Assembly (NCBI RefSeq): GCF_011947285.1
Contig: NZ_JAAOZT010000009.1
Span: 372,001 to 436,000, forward strand
DNA: 64,000 nt
Source of the DNA: Glaciimonas immobilis
GTDB lineage: Bacteria > Pseudomonadota > Gammaproteobacteria > Burkholderiales > Burkholderiaceae_D
Direction: 5' to 3'
Part shown: piece by piece, positions 19,023-28,753 of the stretch
Numbering within the stretch: position 1 is the stretch's first letter
How the letters are laid out: every line of letters starts with the position of its first letter
The notes under the pieces: model-generated
What the model was told of the DNA's origin: nothing
The model's database searches: none
What the model saw: the letters and a program-made list of their open reading frames with translations, nothing else
Position numbers and translations under genes: made by a program

Positions 19023-20780
19023 TTAAGCCGCCCGCATCTGTATCATTGCGGCAGCGATTGCACTTGGCTCCGTAGTGCGCAAAATTTTCTTTGTTTGGGT
19101 GGTCAGAGCTTCCAGATCGCTATTTAAAATTTCCTGTTTCACTGCCAGCAAATGGATAGGATCCATCGAAAACTCTAGCAAGCCCATGCCCAGTAGCAGT
19201 CGGGTGTACTTCACATCACCCGCCATTTCCCCGCATACCGATACCGGGATGCCGGCTTTGCGGCCCATTGCGATGACGCTTGACAACAAAAACAACACAG
19301 CGGGATGCAGCGGGTTGTAGAGGTGCGACACTTCATGGTCTACGCGATCAATCGCCAGCGTGTATTGAATCAGATCATTGGTGCCGATAGACAGAAAATC
19401 CATGCGTTTGATGAACATCGGCAGGGCTAACGCCGCCGCTGGGATTTCTATCATTGCGCCGATTTGCATCGCTTCGTCGAATTTGATTTTTTCTTCGCGC
19501 AGTTGCTGTTTGGCTTGGGTAATAATCGTTAAGGTTTGATCGATTTCAAACGCATGCGCCAGCATTGGAATCAGCAATTTTACCGGACCGAAGGCCGAGG
19601 CACGCAAAATAGCCCGTAGTTGGGTTATAAATAAATGCGGTTCCGCCAGACAATAGCGGATCGCACGGCGTCCCAATGCCGGATTCAACGCGGTTTGCTC
19701 GTTCGCATCCAGCGGTTTATCGGCGCCGACGTCAAGCGTGCGGATCGTTACCGGACGTCCCTTCATGGCGACGACCGCTTGCTTGTAGGAGGCAAACTGT
19801 TCGGTTTCGGTCGGTAAATGCAGTTTTTCGCCGATGCGTCCCATAAACAAAAATTCTGAACGGAACAGGCCGACACCGTTGGCACCAGACTCCATGGCCG
19901 GGCCACAATCGTCGGGCAGTTCAATATTTGCCAGCAAGGTAATCTCAACGCCGTCCAAGGTAACAGCGCGGGTTTTCTTTAGCTTGCCGAGTTTTTTTCT
20001 GGCGCGGATTTGTTGCGCTTGTTGCTCACGAAACCGCTGCAATATGAGCGGTGAAGGATCAACGATGACGACACCAGCCAGACCATCAATGATAATCCAG
20101 TCATCCTGCTTGATCAGCGAAGAGGCACGGTCCATGCCAACCACGGCTGGGATATCGAGGCTACGCGCCACAATGGCGGTATGGGAATTCTGACCGCCCT
20201 GATCGGTGATAAATCCGGCAAACGCGCGATTGCGAAACTGCAGCATGTCGGCCGGTGAGATATCGTGCGCCACCACGATGATATTAGGCGAGGATTGCTC
20301 GTCGCCATCCAGGTTCAGCTCGGGCAGGGTGGTAGCGGTGCCGGTCAATATTTTTAAAATCCGCTCGCCGACCTGTTGAATATCGGTTTTGCGTTCACGC
20401 AGATAAAGGTCTTCTATCTCATCGAATTGCGCTGATACTTCGTCGATTTGGGTGACTAGCGCCCATTCGGCGTTGTATTGACGCTGGCGAATGATTTCAA
20501 GCGGGATTTCGGCCAGCATCGCATCGGCCAGAATCAGCAAATGCACATCGATAAATGCGCCTAGTTCGGCGGGTGATTCTTTGGGTAACTCGCCACGTAT
20601 TGTTTGTAGTTCCTGGCGCACGGTGGCGACTGCGTTTTCCAGTCGCTGGACCTCGGCTTCGACCTGAGTCTCCGATACCAAATAGTGCTTGACGTCCATC
20701 GCTGTCGGCGCAAGCAGGTGCGCCCGACCAATCGCTATGCCGCGCGATACCGGAATGCCATGTAGTGAAAAAGATGCCAT
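19023..20780 (-). CDS. ptsI: Phosphoenolpyruvate-protein phosphotransferase (PTS enzyme I)
   Basis: A 585-residue enzyme I that autophosphorylates from PEP and passes the phosphate to HPr. The phosphohistidine loop is TDQGGQNSHTAIVARS with His at about 200. The PEP-binding barrel contains GLFRSEFLFM, RTLDVGADKPL, and SIGTNDLIQYTLAIDR with the downstream VSVCGEMAGD. The open frame extends 40 codons further upstream, but M at 20780 begins MASFSLHGIPVSRGIAIG as in other EI proteins. It follows ptsH by 258 bases. No sugar-specific EIIB/EIIC gene is nearby, pointing to a regulatory rather than sugar-uptake PTS. Confidence 0.94.
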   Translation of the reverse strand: MASFSLHGIPVSRGIAIGRAHLLAPTAMDVKHYLVSETQVEAEVQRLENAVATVRQELQTIRGELPKESPAELGAFIDVHLLILADAMLAEIPLEIIRQRQYNAEWALVTQIDEVSAQFDEIEDLYLRERKTDIQQVGERILKILTGTATTLPELNLDGDEQSSPNIIVVAHDISPADMLQFRNRAFAGFITDQGGQNSHTAIVARSLDIPAVVGMDRASSLIKQDDWIIIDGLAGVVIVDPSPLILQRFREQQAQQIRARKKLGKLKKTRAVTLDGVEITLLANIELPDDCGPAMESGANGVGLFRSEFLFMGRIGEKLHLPTETEQFASYKQAVVAMKGRPVTIRTLDVGADKPLDANEQTALNPALGRRAIRYCLAEPHLFITQLRAILRASAFGPVKLLIPMLAHAFEIDQTLTIITQAKQQLREEKIKFDEAMQIGAMIEIPAAALALPMFIKRMDFLSIGTNDLIQYTLAIDRVDHEVSHLYNPLHPAVLFLLSSVIAMGRKAGIPVSVCGEMAGDVKYTRLLLGMGLLEFSMDPIHLLAVKQEILNSDLEALTTQTKKILRTTEPSAIAAAMIQMRAA

Positions 20781-21038
20781 CTGTTCAGCCCGAAGTAAAT
20801 TGCTATCTGAAAATGATTGAACAGTTTCCCTGCTAGTCAATGCGTCAATCCAAACGGGTGCGCTACTGGATGACGAAGGAGAAAAACCCCCGTCGACCAA
20901 AATTTTGAGGTCTTGCTCAAAATAGCCTGCGCGGCGCTTATTCTGCGAAAGTCCTTAATTGCGTTTCTGCTGTGCACCCCGTCGTTTTTCGCACCAATAT
21001 GACCGCAACTTGTCGCGGTGGTTTCCTTTTAAAGCAGC

Positions 21039-21308
21039 TTATTCGCCTTCGCCAAATTTGTCCTGTATCAACTGATTGAGCGCATCGAAGCCTTCTTGCT
21101 CGTCTGGACCCTCGGCCTCTAGTAAGATGGTGCTGCCTTTTCCCGCTGCCAGCATCATGACGCCCATGATTGACTTGGCGTTGACGCGACGATTATTACG
21201 GGAAATCCAGATTTCGCATTTGAATTTACTGGCAAGTTGGGTAAATTTGGCCGATGCGCGTGCATGGAGACCCAATTTGTTAATGATTTCGATTTCTTTT
21301 TGAATCAT
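21039..21308 (-). CDS. ptsH: Phosphocarrier protein HPr
   Basis: An 89-residue HPr. The phosphorylated histidine is His15 in NKLGLHARASAKF, and a regulatory-site serine is present at Ser46 in NAKSIMGVMML. It accepts phosphate from enzyme I and passes it to the EIIA-Man-type protein encoded just upstream. Order on the minus strand is EIIA, ptsH, ptsI, which is common in Burkholderiales, where the system links to regulation (for example via HPr kinase). Confidence 0.95.
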   Translation of the reverse strand: MIQKEIEIINKLGLHARASAKFTQLASKFKCEIWISRNNRRVNAKSIMGVMMLAAGKGSTILLEAEGPDEQEGFDALNQLIQDKFGEGE

Positions 21309-21460
21309 GAGGTTCTTTATCGTTATTTGTTGTTTGCCTGATAGCGTCTCGTAATGCGCGTGCGGGTAGGAAACGATGTAACGAGGTAGCGCATTGTTAA
21401 AGCTGAATTTTTAAGCCGACCCGATCAAAGCTAAATAAAGCGTTACGCGTTGTCTTCAGG

Positions 21461-21865
21461 CTATTGGGAGACCCGCACCCGATTGTCGACGCGCACGGCA
21501 CCGCCCTGTCCACCGGCAAGTGCCATCTCAGCGACCACATCTAGTGTGTCGTTACGATAAGTAAGGGCGCGCAATAGCATTGGCAGGCTGATACCCGCGA
21601 TCACTTGCGTTTGCGTACCGCTGCATAACGGCAGCGTGCAATTGTAGGGCGTCCCGCCCATTATGTCCGTGATCACCAGCACGCCCGAACCATCGTCAAG
21701 TCTGGCGGCCGCTTCTTTGGCTAGCAACTTCACCTCGGTCGGATTTTGGTCCGCCACGACATCAATTGCCTCGAACCGCTCCGGCATTTGCCGGAACACG
21801 TGTGACACAGCAGAAACGAAAGCCTGACCGAGAGGCGAGTGGGTTAATAAAAGAATACCAACCAT
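21461..21865 (-). CDS. PTS system EIIA component, mannose/fructose type
   Basis: A 134-residue EIIA of the mannose family. The active histidine is His9 in MVGILLLTHSPLGQAF, and the fold motifs DDGSGVLVITDIMGGTPYN and AGISLPMLLRALTY are clear. The open frame could start 18 codons earlier, but the chosen ATG 21865 gives the normal family N-terminus. It lacks the EIIB domain found in E. coli ManX. With HPr and EI but no EIIB/C/D genes nearby it is likely a regulatory phosphoacceptor. Confidence 0.92.
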   Translation of the reverse strand: MVGILLLTHSPLGQAFVSAVSHVFRQMPERFEAIDVVADQNPTEVKLLAKEAAARLDDGSGVLVITDIMGGTPYNCTLPLCSGTQTQVIAGISLPMLLRALTYRNDTLDVVAEMALAGGQGGAVRVDNRVRVSQ

Positions 21866-22043
21866 AATGTAAATACCAGACCCGCTGAGCGGATAAAAAC
21901 CGAATGTGCCGGATGGCATATTGCGACGTAATTTTATGCGCTTTTGTGTGTGTCCGTATTAATCCCGTTTATCGACTTTGCGATTTAGCCACAAAGCGGG
22001 TAAATGTGAGTAGCGCCTCTATCTATTCCGCCCAAAAAGAATC

Positions 22044-22070
22044 ATAAAGTTAATTTTTATTTAACTTTAT
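22044..22070. terminator. A/T-rich hairpin at the end of gshB
   Basis: Perfect 10-base inverted repeat ATAAAGTTAA / TTAACTTTAT with a 7-base loop, immediately after the gshB stop. It has no GC-rich stem and no distinct T tract, so it may be a weak terminator or an RNA-stabilising hairpin. Confidence 0.35.
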
Positions 22071-22071
22071 T

Positions 22072-23022
22072 CTAATCCTTTCTGTTGACGGCTGCCTCCA
22101 GAGCATTAATGAACATTTCAGCCACATTAAAGCCGACTTGTTGCATGATTTCTTGAAAGCAAGTTGGGCTGGTGACGTTGACTTCAGTGAGATAATTGCC
22201 GATGACGTCCAGTCCAACCAGCAACAGGCCGCGTTTAACCAAAATCGGCCCTAGCGTTTCGCCGATTTCGCGTTCGCGTGCAGTTAGCGGTTGGGCCACG
22301 CCCAATCCTCCGGCGGCAAGATTGCCGCGTACCTCGCTGCCTTGTGGAATACGGGCTAGTGTAAAGGGCACGACTTCGCCACCGATGACTAACACCCGTT
22401 TATCGCCCGCCACGATTTCTGGAATAAAGCGCTGGATCATGATCGTTTGGCTGCCGTTGTTAGTCAACGTTTCAATAATCGAGCCAAGATTCATGCCGTC
22501 AGCCTTGACCCGAAAAATACCCGCACCACCCATGCCATCCAGTGGCTTGAGGATAACGTCCTGATGCTCTTCATGAAAAGCGCGCAAACGGGCCGCATCA
22601 CGCGTCACCAGCGTAGGCGAAATGAATTGCGGGAATTGCGCAATGGCGAGTTTTTCGTTGTGATCACGTATGGCTTGCGGCTTGTTAAATACCTTCGCAC
22701 CTTGTTTCTCTGCTAACTCTAGCAAATAGGTGGTATAGATGTATTCCATGTCGAACGGCGGGTCTTTGCGCAGTAGGATCGCATCAAACTCAGACAGAAA
22801 CATCGAGGTCGGCGCCGCCGCCCGGTACCAGTCCTTGCCGTCGCCGGTGAGCGTGATCCGTGCAACGTTGGCCGTAACGATGCCGCTTTCCAGCGCCATG
22901 TCTTGCTGCTCAAAGGCGTAAATCGTGTGGCCACGTTTGGCAGCCTCGACCATCATCGCGTATGTCGTATCTTTGTAAATTTTAAAGCTGTCGAGCGGAT
23001 CGGCGAGGAAAGCGATTTTCAT
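22072..23022 (-). CDS. gshB: Glutathione synthetase
   Basis: A 316-residue ATP-grasp enzyme that joins gamma-glutamylcysteine and glycine. Motifs: N-terminal [20 protein letters not shown], the ATP-grasp loop [14 protein letters not shown], and the C-terminal [18 protein letters not shown]. The length equals that of E. coli GshB. The start is ATG 23022, with AAAGG seven bases before it; an in-frame TTG two codons upstream is ignored. gshA lies upstream in the same direction, separated by 348 bases that contain an inverted-repeat element. Confidence 0.96.
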   Translation of the reverse strand: MKIAFLADPLDSFKIYKDTTYAMMVEAAKRGHTIYAFEQQDMALESGIVTANVARITLTGDGKDWYRAAAPTSMFLSEFDAILLRKDPPFDMEYIYTTYLLELAEKQGAKVFNKPQAIRDHNEKLAIAQFPQFISPTLVTRDAARLRAFHEEHQDVILKPLDGMGGAGIFRVKADGMNLGSIIETLTNNGSQTIMIQRFIPEIVAGDKRVLVIGGEVVPFTLARIPQGSEVRGNLAAGGLGVAQPLTAREREIGETLGPILVKRGLLLVGLDVIGNYLTEVNVTSPTCFQEIMQQVGFNVAEMFINALEAAVNRKD

Positions 23023-23061
23023 GTTCAAGCCTTTACTAGTGTCGTGTTGTATTTACTCATG

Positions 23062-23195
23062 ATTAGGGGTTACGCAAAGTCGCCCCAGCTGCGTTGTGCT
23101 TTCCTTGCCACCTTACGCGGCCCGGAGCTAGCGCACTGTCTGCGTCGGCAGGGTCGAAAAACTCGTTGCTGGGACGACTTTGCGTAACTCCTAAT
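23062..23195. repeat. Inverted-repeat element between gshA and gshB (MITE-like)
   Basis: A 134-base element bounded by 28-base inverted repeats that differ at two or three positions. The left arm, at 23062-23089, contains GTTACGCAAAGTCG. The right arm, at 23168-23195, contains CGACTTTGCGTAAC. The core has no open frame of note. A shorter related piece lies in the metX leader. The arrangement fits a small non-autonomous mobile element or a REP-like palindromic unit; no target-site duplication was confirmed. Confidence 0.6.
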
Positions 23196-23370
23196 GCTGA
23201 TGGTCGGTGTAACGACACGCGTTATGACGCGATGCCGAGAATTCTATAAAGCACTTGCTGCACGCATTGTGCAACTTTACACCGCAATGGTCTCGGGCAT
23301 CAGTTAGTATGACGGTGCCGAGCACGCCTGCGCGCTGTCATCAGTAGCTCGTTCACATTTTAACGTTGAA

Positions 23371-24669
23371 TCAATAAATTTCTGGATTCGGATCGGTTTT
23401 TTCCATCTCCAGCGAAGCCGCCAGCAACGCCAGCCTTGCAACCACGCCATACATATAAAAGCGATTCGGTGCCGTGGTGCCCGGCTTAGCCAGCAAATCA
23501 GGCAACGCGTGTTGTTGGGCAAACGCCAGCGGTACGTAATGCGCGCCCGGGGCGTTCAGGTTTTCATTAATGCCGCGTTCGGCGTGCACGCGGTAAAAGC
23601 CGCCGACCACGTATCGATCAATCATGTACACCACCGGTTCGGCGACGGCGTCATTAATGTGCTCAAAGGTGTGCACGCCTTCCTGAATCACAACATCATA
23701 AATAGACTGAGTGCTCTTGCCCTCCGCTATTTTATTGCGTTGTTTAAAATAAAGTTCTTTGATCTGGTTGGCGTCGGTCACGCTGGTAATACCCATACCA
23801 GTGGTGCCCGAATCAGCTTTCACGATGACGAACGGTTTTTCCTTTATGCCGTATTCTTTATATTTCTTGCGAATTTTGGAGAGCAACGAACTGACGCTCG
23901 AAGCCAGCGTATCTTCACCCGGAGGTTCCTGAAAGTTGATCTGATCACACCTGGCAAAGAACGGATTCAACATCCAGGGGTCGACATCCACCAATTTCGC
24001 AAATTTTTTCACTACGTCGTCATAAGAAGAGAAATGACTACTCTTGCGGCGCGCGGTCCAACCGGCGTGCAACGGCGGCAATAAAGTCTGCTCGTTCAGG
24101 TTTTCCAGAATCGATGGCGTGCCCGAGGCCAGATTATTGTTGAGCAAAATTGTGCAGGGATCGAAATTTTTCAGCCCAAGACGACGCCCGTTGTGTGAAC
24201 GTTCCAATGGTTCCAGCGTAACTGTGGTGCCGTCCGGAAGTTCCACGGTGACAGGTTCTGTGACCTTATCGGATAAAGAGCCCAGACGCACATGCAACCC
24301 AGTCTGGCGGAAAATTTGCATTAACCGGGCCACGTTCTGGAGGTAGAAAGTGTTGCGAGTGTGCAACTCCGGTAACAGCAACAGATTCTTTGCATCCGGG
24401 CAGTACTTCTCAATCGCGGCCATCGCAGCCTGCACGGCGAGGGGCAACATTTCCGGCGAGAGGTTATTAAAGCCCCCGGGAAACAGATTTGTATCCACCG
24501 GGGCCAACTTGAAGCCAGAGTTACGCAGGTCGACCGAACAATAAAACGGCGGCGTGTGCTCCTGCCATTCCATCCGGAACCAGCGTTCAATGGCCGGTGT
24601 GGCGCCGAGAATTTTCTTTTCGAGATCGAGTAGTGGGCCGTTGAGGGCGGTAACGAGATGCGGGACCAT
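23371..24669 (-). CDS. gshA: Glutamate-cysteine ligase (proteobacterial TIGR02049 type)
   Basis: A 432-residue enzyme for the first step of glutathione synthesis, joining glutamate and cysteine with ATP. It is not similar to the E. coli-type GshA; instead RWFRMEWQEHTPPFYCSVDL, NSGFKLAPVDTNLFPGGFNN and VIVKADSGTTGMGITSV match the form known from Acidithiobacillus and betaproteobacteria. The last motif is ATP-grasp-like. Start ATG 24669 has AAGAG five bases upstream. It is followed by gshB, the next enzyme of the pathway, and is preceded by amtB with a terminator in between. Confidence 0.92.
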   Translation of the reverse strand: MVPHLVTALNGPLLDLEKKILGATPAIERWFRMEWQEHTPPFYCSVDLRNSGFKLAPVDTNLFPGGFNNLSPEMLPLAVQAAMAAIEKYCPDAKNLLLLPELHTRNTFYLQNVARLMQIFRQTGLHVRLGSLSDKVTEPVTVELPDGTTVTLEPLERSHNGRRLGLKNFDPCTILLNNNLASGTPSILENLNEQTLLPPLHAGWTARRKSSHFSSYDDVVKKFAKLVDVDPWMLNPFFARCDQINFQEPPGEDTLASSVSSLLSKIRKKYKEYGIKEKPFVIVKADSGTTGMGITSVTDANQIKELYFKQRNKIAEGKSTQSIYDVVIQEGVHTFEHINDAVAEPVVYMIDRYVVGGFYRVHAERGINENLNAPGAHYVPLAFAQQHALPDLLAKPGTTAPNRFYMYGVVARLALLAASLEMEKTDPNPEIY

Positions 24670-25071
24670 AGGACTCTTACACTTTCTTGATTATGCGCTG
24701 TTAGCGATAGAGTGCCAGTCGGCATGTTTATCAAATGAAGGTTTCTTTGGGAACCTACCGTGCGGTGCAAATAAGCGATGCGCACCACAATCCGAAAGAA
24801 GTCTGTGAAATCTTTGATAAACTTCGGCTGCGCTTGATTGATCTCGATTTTAACGGGGATTTTGCTAACCCGCCGACTAAAAAAACTGAATTTATAATAA
24901 GAGATTAATCAAGCTGGATGATTAACATTAGGGCAATCGGGAAATTTTAAAGCCCTTAAATATGAAAAAGCGCCCAAAAAGGGCGCTTTTTATTGCGTAA
25001 CAGAATTATTTAAAATCCAGTATTATGCCGGTCGCCTCTCCACCGTGGATCAGTGCAGGGGCGCAAATCTA
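24670..25071. other. Intergenic stretch between amtB and gshA
   Basis: A 402-base gap that holds the amtB terminator at about 24965-24992. The A/T-rich part 24850-24950 may be the gshA promoter region, although no clear -35/-10 pair was identified. No gene is supported. Confidence 0.4.
24963..24995 (-). terminator. Intrinsic terminator downstream of amtB
   Basis: Strong symmetrical hairpin GCGCCC-AAAAA-GGGCGC flanked by A and T runs, so it can act in both directions. By position it ends the porin-glnK-amtB transcript. Confidence 0.8.
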
Positions 25072-26631
25072 TTAACCGTGGTAAGCCGATTCGCCGTGGC
25101 TGGAGATGTCCAGACCTTCGCGTTCTTCTTCTTCAGTTACACGTAGGCCGATGACGATATCGATCAGTTTGAAAGCGATAAACGCCACCACGCTGGACCA
25201 AATCACCGTAGTCAATACGGCTTGCAACTGAATCCAGACTTGACCACTGATCGAGTAGTCCGGAGCAACTGCATTAGTGACATAGTCATAGATACCAACA
25301 CCGCCGAGGCTAGGTGCAGCGAACACGCCCGTTAGCAACGCACCAAGGATACCGCCGACGCCGTGCACACCAAATACATCCAGTGAATCATCAGCGCCAA
25401 GCAATTTCTTCAGACCGGTTACGCCCCATAAGCAAGCAAAGCCTGCGATCAAGCCCAGTGCCAGTGCGCCACCGACGCCGACGAAACCAGCGGCAGGTGT
25501 AATCGCGACCAGACCGGCAACTGCGCCAGACGCGCCGCCCAGCATTGAAGGCTTGCCCTTGCCAATCCACTCACCCAGGCTCCAGGTCAATACGGCACCA
25601 GCCGTTGCAACCAGCGTGTTGATGAAGGCCAAAGCCGCGCCGCCATTTGCTTCCAGGCCGGAACCGGCATTGAAACCAAACCAGCCAAACCACAGCAACG
25701 ACGCGCCAACCATCGTCAATGTCAGGCTATGTGGCTTGAATGCTTCTTTGCCGTAGCCTACCCGTTTGCCGATAACATAGGCGCCGACCAAACCGGCAAC
25801 CGAAGCGTTAATATGTACAACGGTACCACCTGCATAATCCAACGCACCTTTTTGGAACAACCAGCCGGAAGTCGCTGTCTGTTTTGCGGCGGCGGCGGCA
25901 TCTGTGAAGCCATCAGGACCAGGCCAGTACCAAACCATATGCGCGATTGGCAGGTAAGAGAACGTGAACCAGATGACTGTGAAGGCGAGAATCGCGGAGA
26001 ACTTAGCGCGCTCAGCAAATGCACCGATAACCAATGCGCAGGTAATCGCGGCGAATGCGCCCTGAAACACAACAAACGCGAACTCTGGCAATACGACGCC
26101 TTTGCTAAAGGTTGCTGCTAATGAATCAGGTGTCATACCATGCAGGAACAAGCGGCTAAAGCCACCGATAAAGTCGTTTCCTTCTGTGAACGCCATACTG
26201 TAGCCATACACAATCCACAATACGATCACGAGAGAGAAGATAGTGAAACATTGCATCAGCACCGATAGCATGTTCTTGCTACGCACTAGGCCGCCGTAGA
26301 ACAGGCCAAGGCCCGGTAATGTCATTAAAATCACAAATGCTGTACAAACCAGGAGCCACGCAGTGTCGCCCTTGTTTGGTACTGCAGGTGCCGGGACTGC
26401 TGCCGGAGCACCTGCAACCGCTGAAGCCGCCGCTGCTGCAGGGGCAACTACCGCTACAGGGACAACTACCGCCGCCACTGGCGCGGCTACAGCAAGTTCT
26501 GCTGTGCTAGTGGCACTAGCCGCTGCGGAAGCCGATGCCTCATCAGCCGCGGATGCTGGCAGCATGAAGCCAACTGCAAGCATCAGTGCGCAAAATGCCA
26601 GAAACGTGGCAATAATTCTCTTTATGTTCAT
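25072..26631 (-). CDS. amtB: Ammonium transporter AmtB
   Basis: A 519-residue Amt/Rh-family channel in the inner membrane. It has a signal-like N-terminus (MNIKRIIATFLAFCALML), followed by an unusual ~55-residue stretch almost wholly Ala/Val/Pro, and then the Amt core from GDTAWLLVCTAFVILMTLPG. Family motifs include FYGGLVRSKN, HINASVAGLVGAYVIG and the histidine segment FGVHGVGGILGALLTGVF. The C-terminus EEEEREGLDISSHGESAY is the usual GlnK-contact tail. I chose ATG 26631; 13 codons further upstream are open but atypical. It follows glnK by 13 bases. Confidence 0.95.
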   Translation of the reverse strand: MNIKRIIATFLAFCALMLAVGFMLPASAADEASASAAASATSTAELAVAAPVAAVVVPVAVVAPAAAAASAVAGAPAAVPAPAVPNKGDTAWLLVCTAFVILMTLPGLGLFYGGLVRSKNMLSVLMQCFTIFSLVIVLWIVYGYSMAFTEGNDFIGGFSRLFLHGMTPDSLAATFSKGVVLPEFAFVVFQGAFAAITCALVIGAFAERAKFSAILAFTVIWFTFSYLPIAHMVWYWPGPDGFTDAAAAAKQTATSGWLFQKGALDYAGGTVVHINASVAGLVGAYVIGKRVGYGKEAFKPHSLTLTMVGASLLWFGWFGFNAGSGLEANGGAALAFINTLVATAGAVLTWSLGEWIGKGKPSMLGGASGAVAGLVAITPAAGFVGVGGALALGLIAGFACLWGVTGLKKLLGADDSLDVFGVHGVGGILGALLTGVFAAPSLGGVGIYDYVTNAVAPDYSISGQVWIQLQAVLTTVIWSSVVAFIAFKLIDIVIGLRVTEEEEREGLDISSHGESAYHG

Positions 26632-26644
26632 TTTTCTCGGTCCC

Positions 26645-27819
<1,175 letters not shown>

Positions 27820-27900
27820 CTTTTGTCCCGAGTGGTTATAGGCATTAAAAATATTGACACTGTTTATATATTCCCTGCAACTTACTTTCATTCTTTCTCT

Positions 27901-27916
27901 AGCAGGACTCATGCCA
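27901..27916 (-). promoter_or_regulatory. Sigma-54 (RpoN) promoter of the porin-glnK-amtB operon
   Basis: On the minus strand the 16-base segment TGGCATGAGTCCTGCT matches the -24/-12 consensus TGGCAC-N5-TTGC with correct spacing of the GG and GC pairs. It lies about 80 bases before the porin start. Confidence 0.8.
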
Positions 27917-28029
27917 ACCACATACATTTAATCTCGAAGGCAAATTCCGCCCGATTTATATGCAATGTTATACATATTGCGTCTCATTCCATTAAAATGC
28001 ACCTTCATGTTGTGAGAATACTAAAAATA

Positions 28030-28046
28030 TGCACCAATGAGATGCA
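28030..28046. promoter_or_regulatory. NtrC-binding-site-like sequence 1
   Basis: TGCACCAATGAGATGCA, one base from a perfect TGCACC-N5-GGTGCA palindrome, at about 115-130 bases upstream of the -24 element, the usual enhancer range. Confidence 0.75.
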
Positions 28047-28058
28047 AAGAAAATTTTG

Positions 28059-28075
28059 CGCACCATACAGGTGCC
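28059..28075. promoter_or_regulatory. NtrC-binding-site-like sequence 2
   Basis: GCACCATACAGGTGC at 28060-28074 is a perfect GCACC-N5-GGTGC inverted repeat, centred 29 bases from the first site (nearly three helical turns), as in paired NtrC enhancers. Confidence 0.75.
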
Positions 28076-28488
28076 GATTTCGTGCGCCGCTCCACACTGG
28101 TGAGCTTGTAAATCATCCCACCGTGGTGCAGCGAAATCCCTTAGTGCTTTAGGTGGGCGCTGTCGGAGTGAATGTGGTGGCGTTGATACTGGCGCGCGGA
28201 GCGCCTGCGTCCGCAGGGATTTCACGCTTTGCCATGCCCGTGGGTATCACCAGGGACCAGAGAAAACGACAATAAAATGCCGCCGCCGCTGAACAAGACG
28301 CCGGACGACAAACTAGCCAACCAGCGCCGGGCGCGGGCGTATTACGCGCATTAGCGTTGGCTGGCCACGGTTTTACACGCGAGTTTGGGAGATTATCTTA
28401 AGATGCACGGCAGTTTCACGCCAACGGGCGGCGGATGAGGTATGATTTTTTCGTTCGTACAATTTTTAGTATTTACCGGAGAGTCACA
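28076..28488. other. Intergenic stretch before ubiK
   Basis: No gene is supported here. A GC-rich part (28280-28360) contains short imperfect inverted repeats and a 25-codon open frame without protein character. The ubiK promoter is probably near 28430-28470. Confidence 0.4.
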
Positions 28489-28731
28489 ATGAGTAAGTCC
28501 AATTTTTTTGAAGATATGCAATCCAAGATCAATAAGGCTATTGAGAACTCCCCCGCCAAGGATATTGAAAAAAACGTCAAGGCCATGTTAAGTAGCGGTT
28601 TCTCAAAACTTGATCTTGTGACGCGTGAAGAGTTCGACATTCAGGCGCAAGTTCTGGCCGCCACCCGTGAAAAACTGGAACTGCTGGAGTTGCGCGTAAC
28701 CGAGTTGGAAGTACAGCTCAAGCGCCCATGA
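28489..28731 (+). CDS. ubiK: Ubiquinone biosynthesis accessory factor UbiK (BMFP family)
   Basis: An 80-residue member of the YqiC/UbiK family. The N-terminal part is amphipathic (MSKSNFFEDMQSKINKAIE) and the C-terminal half is a coiled coil (REEFDIQAQVLAATREKLEL and the Leu/Glu-rich remainder). UbiK helps the aerobic ubiquinone pathway by binding lipids and UbiJ. The start is set at ATG 28489, with GGAGAG a few bases upstream; an earlier ATG is in frame but lacks a site. It is 22 bases upstream of comM. Confidence 0.88.
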   Translation: MSKSNFFEDMQSKINKAIENSPAKDIEKNVKAMLSSGFSKLDLVTREEFDIQAQVLAATREKLELLELRVTELEVQLKRP

Positions 28732-28753
28732 GGATGGATCACCGGTTCTGCCA

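Noticed and set aside
27820-27927. Upstream extension of the porin gene by 36 codons
   Set aside because: It would place the signal peptide internally and covers the sigma-54 promoter.
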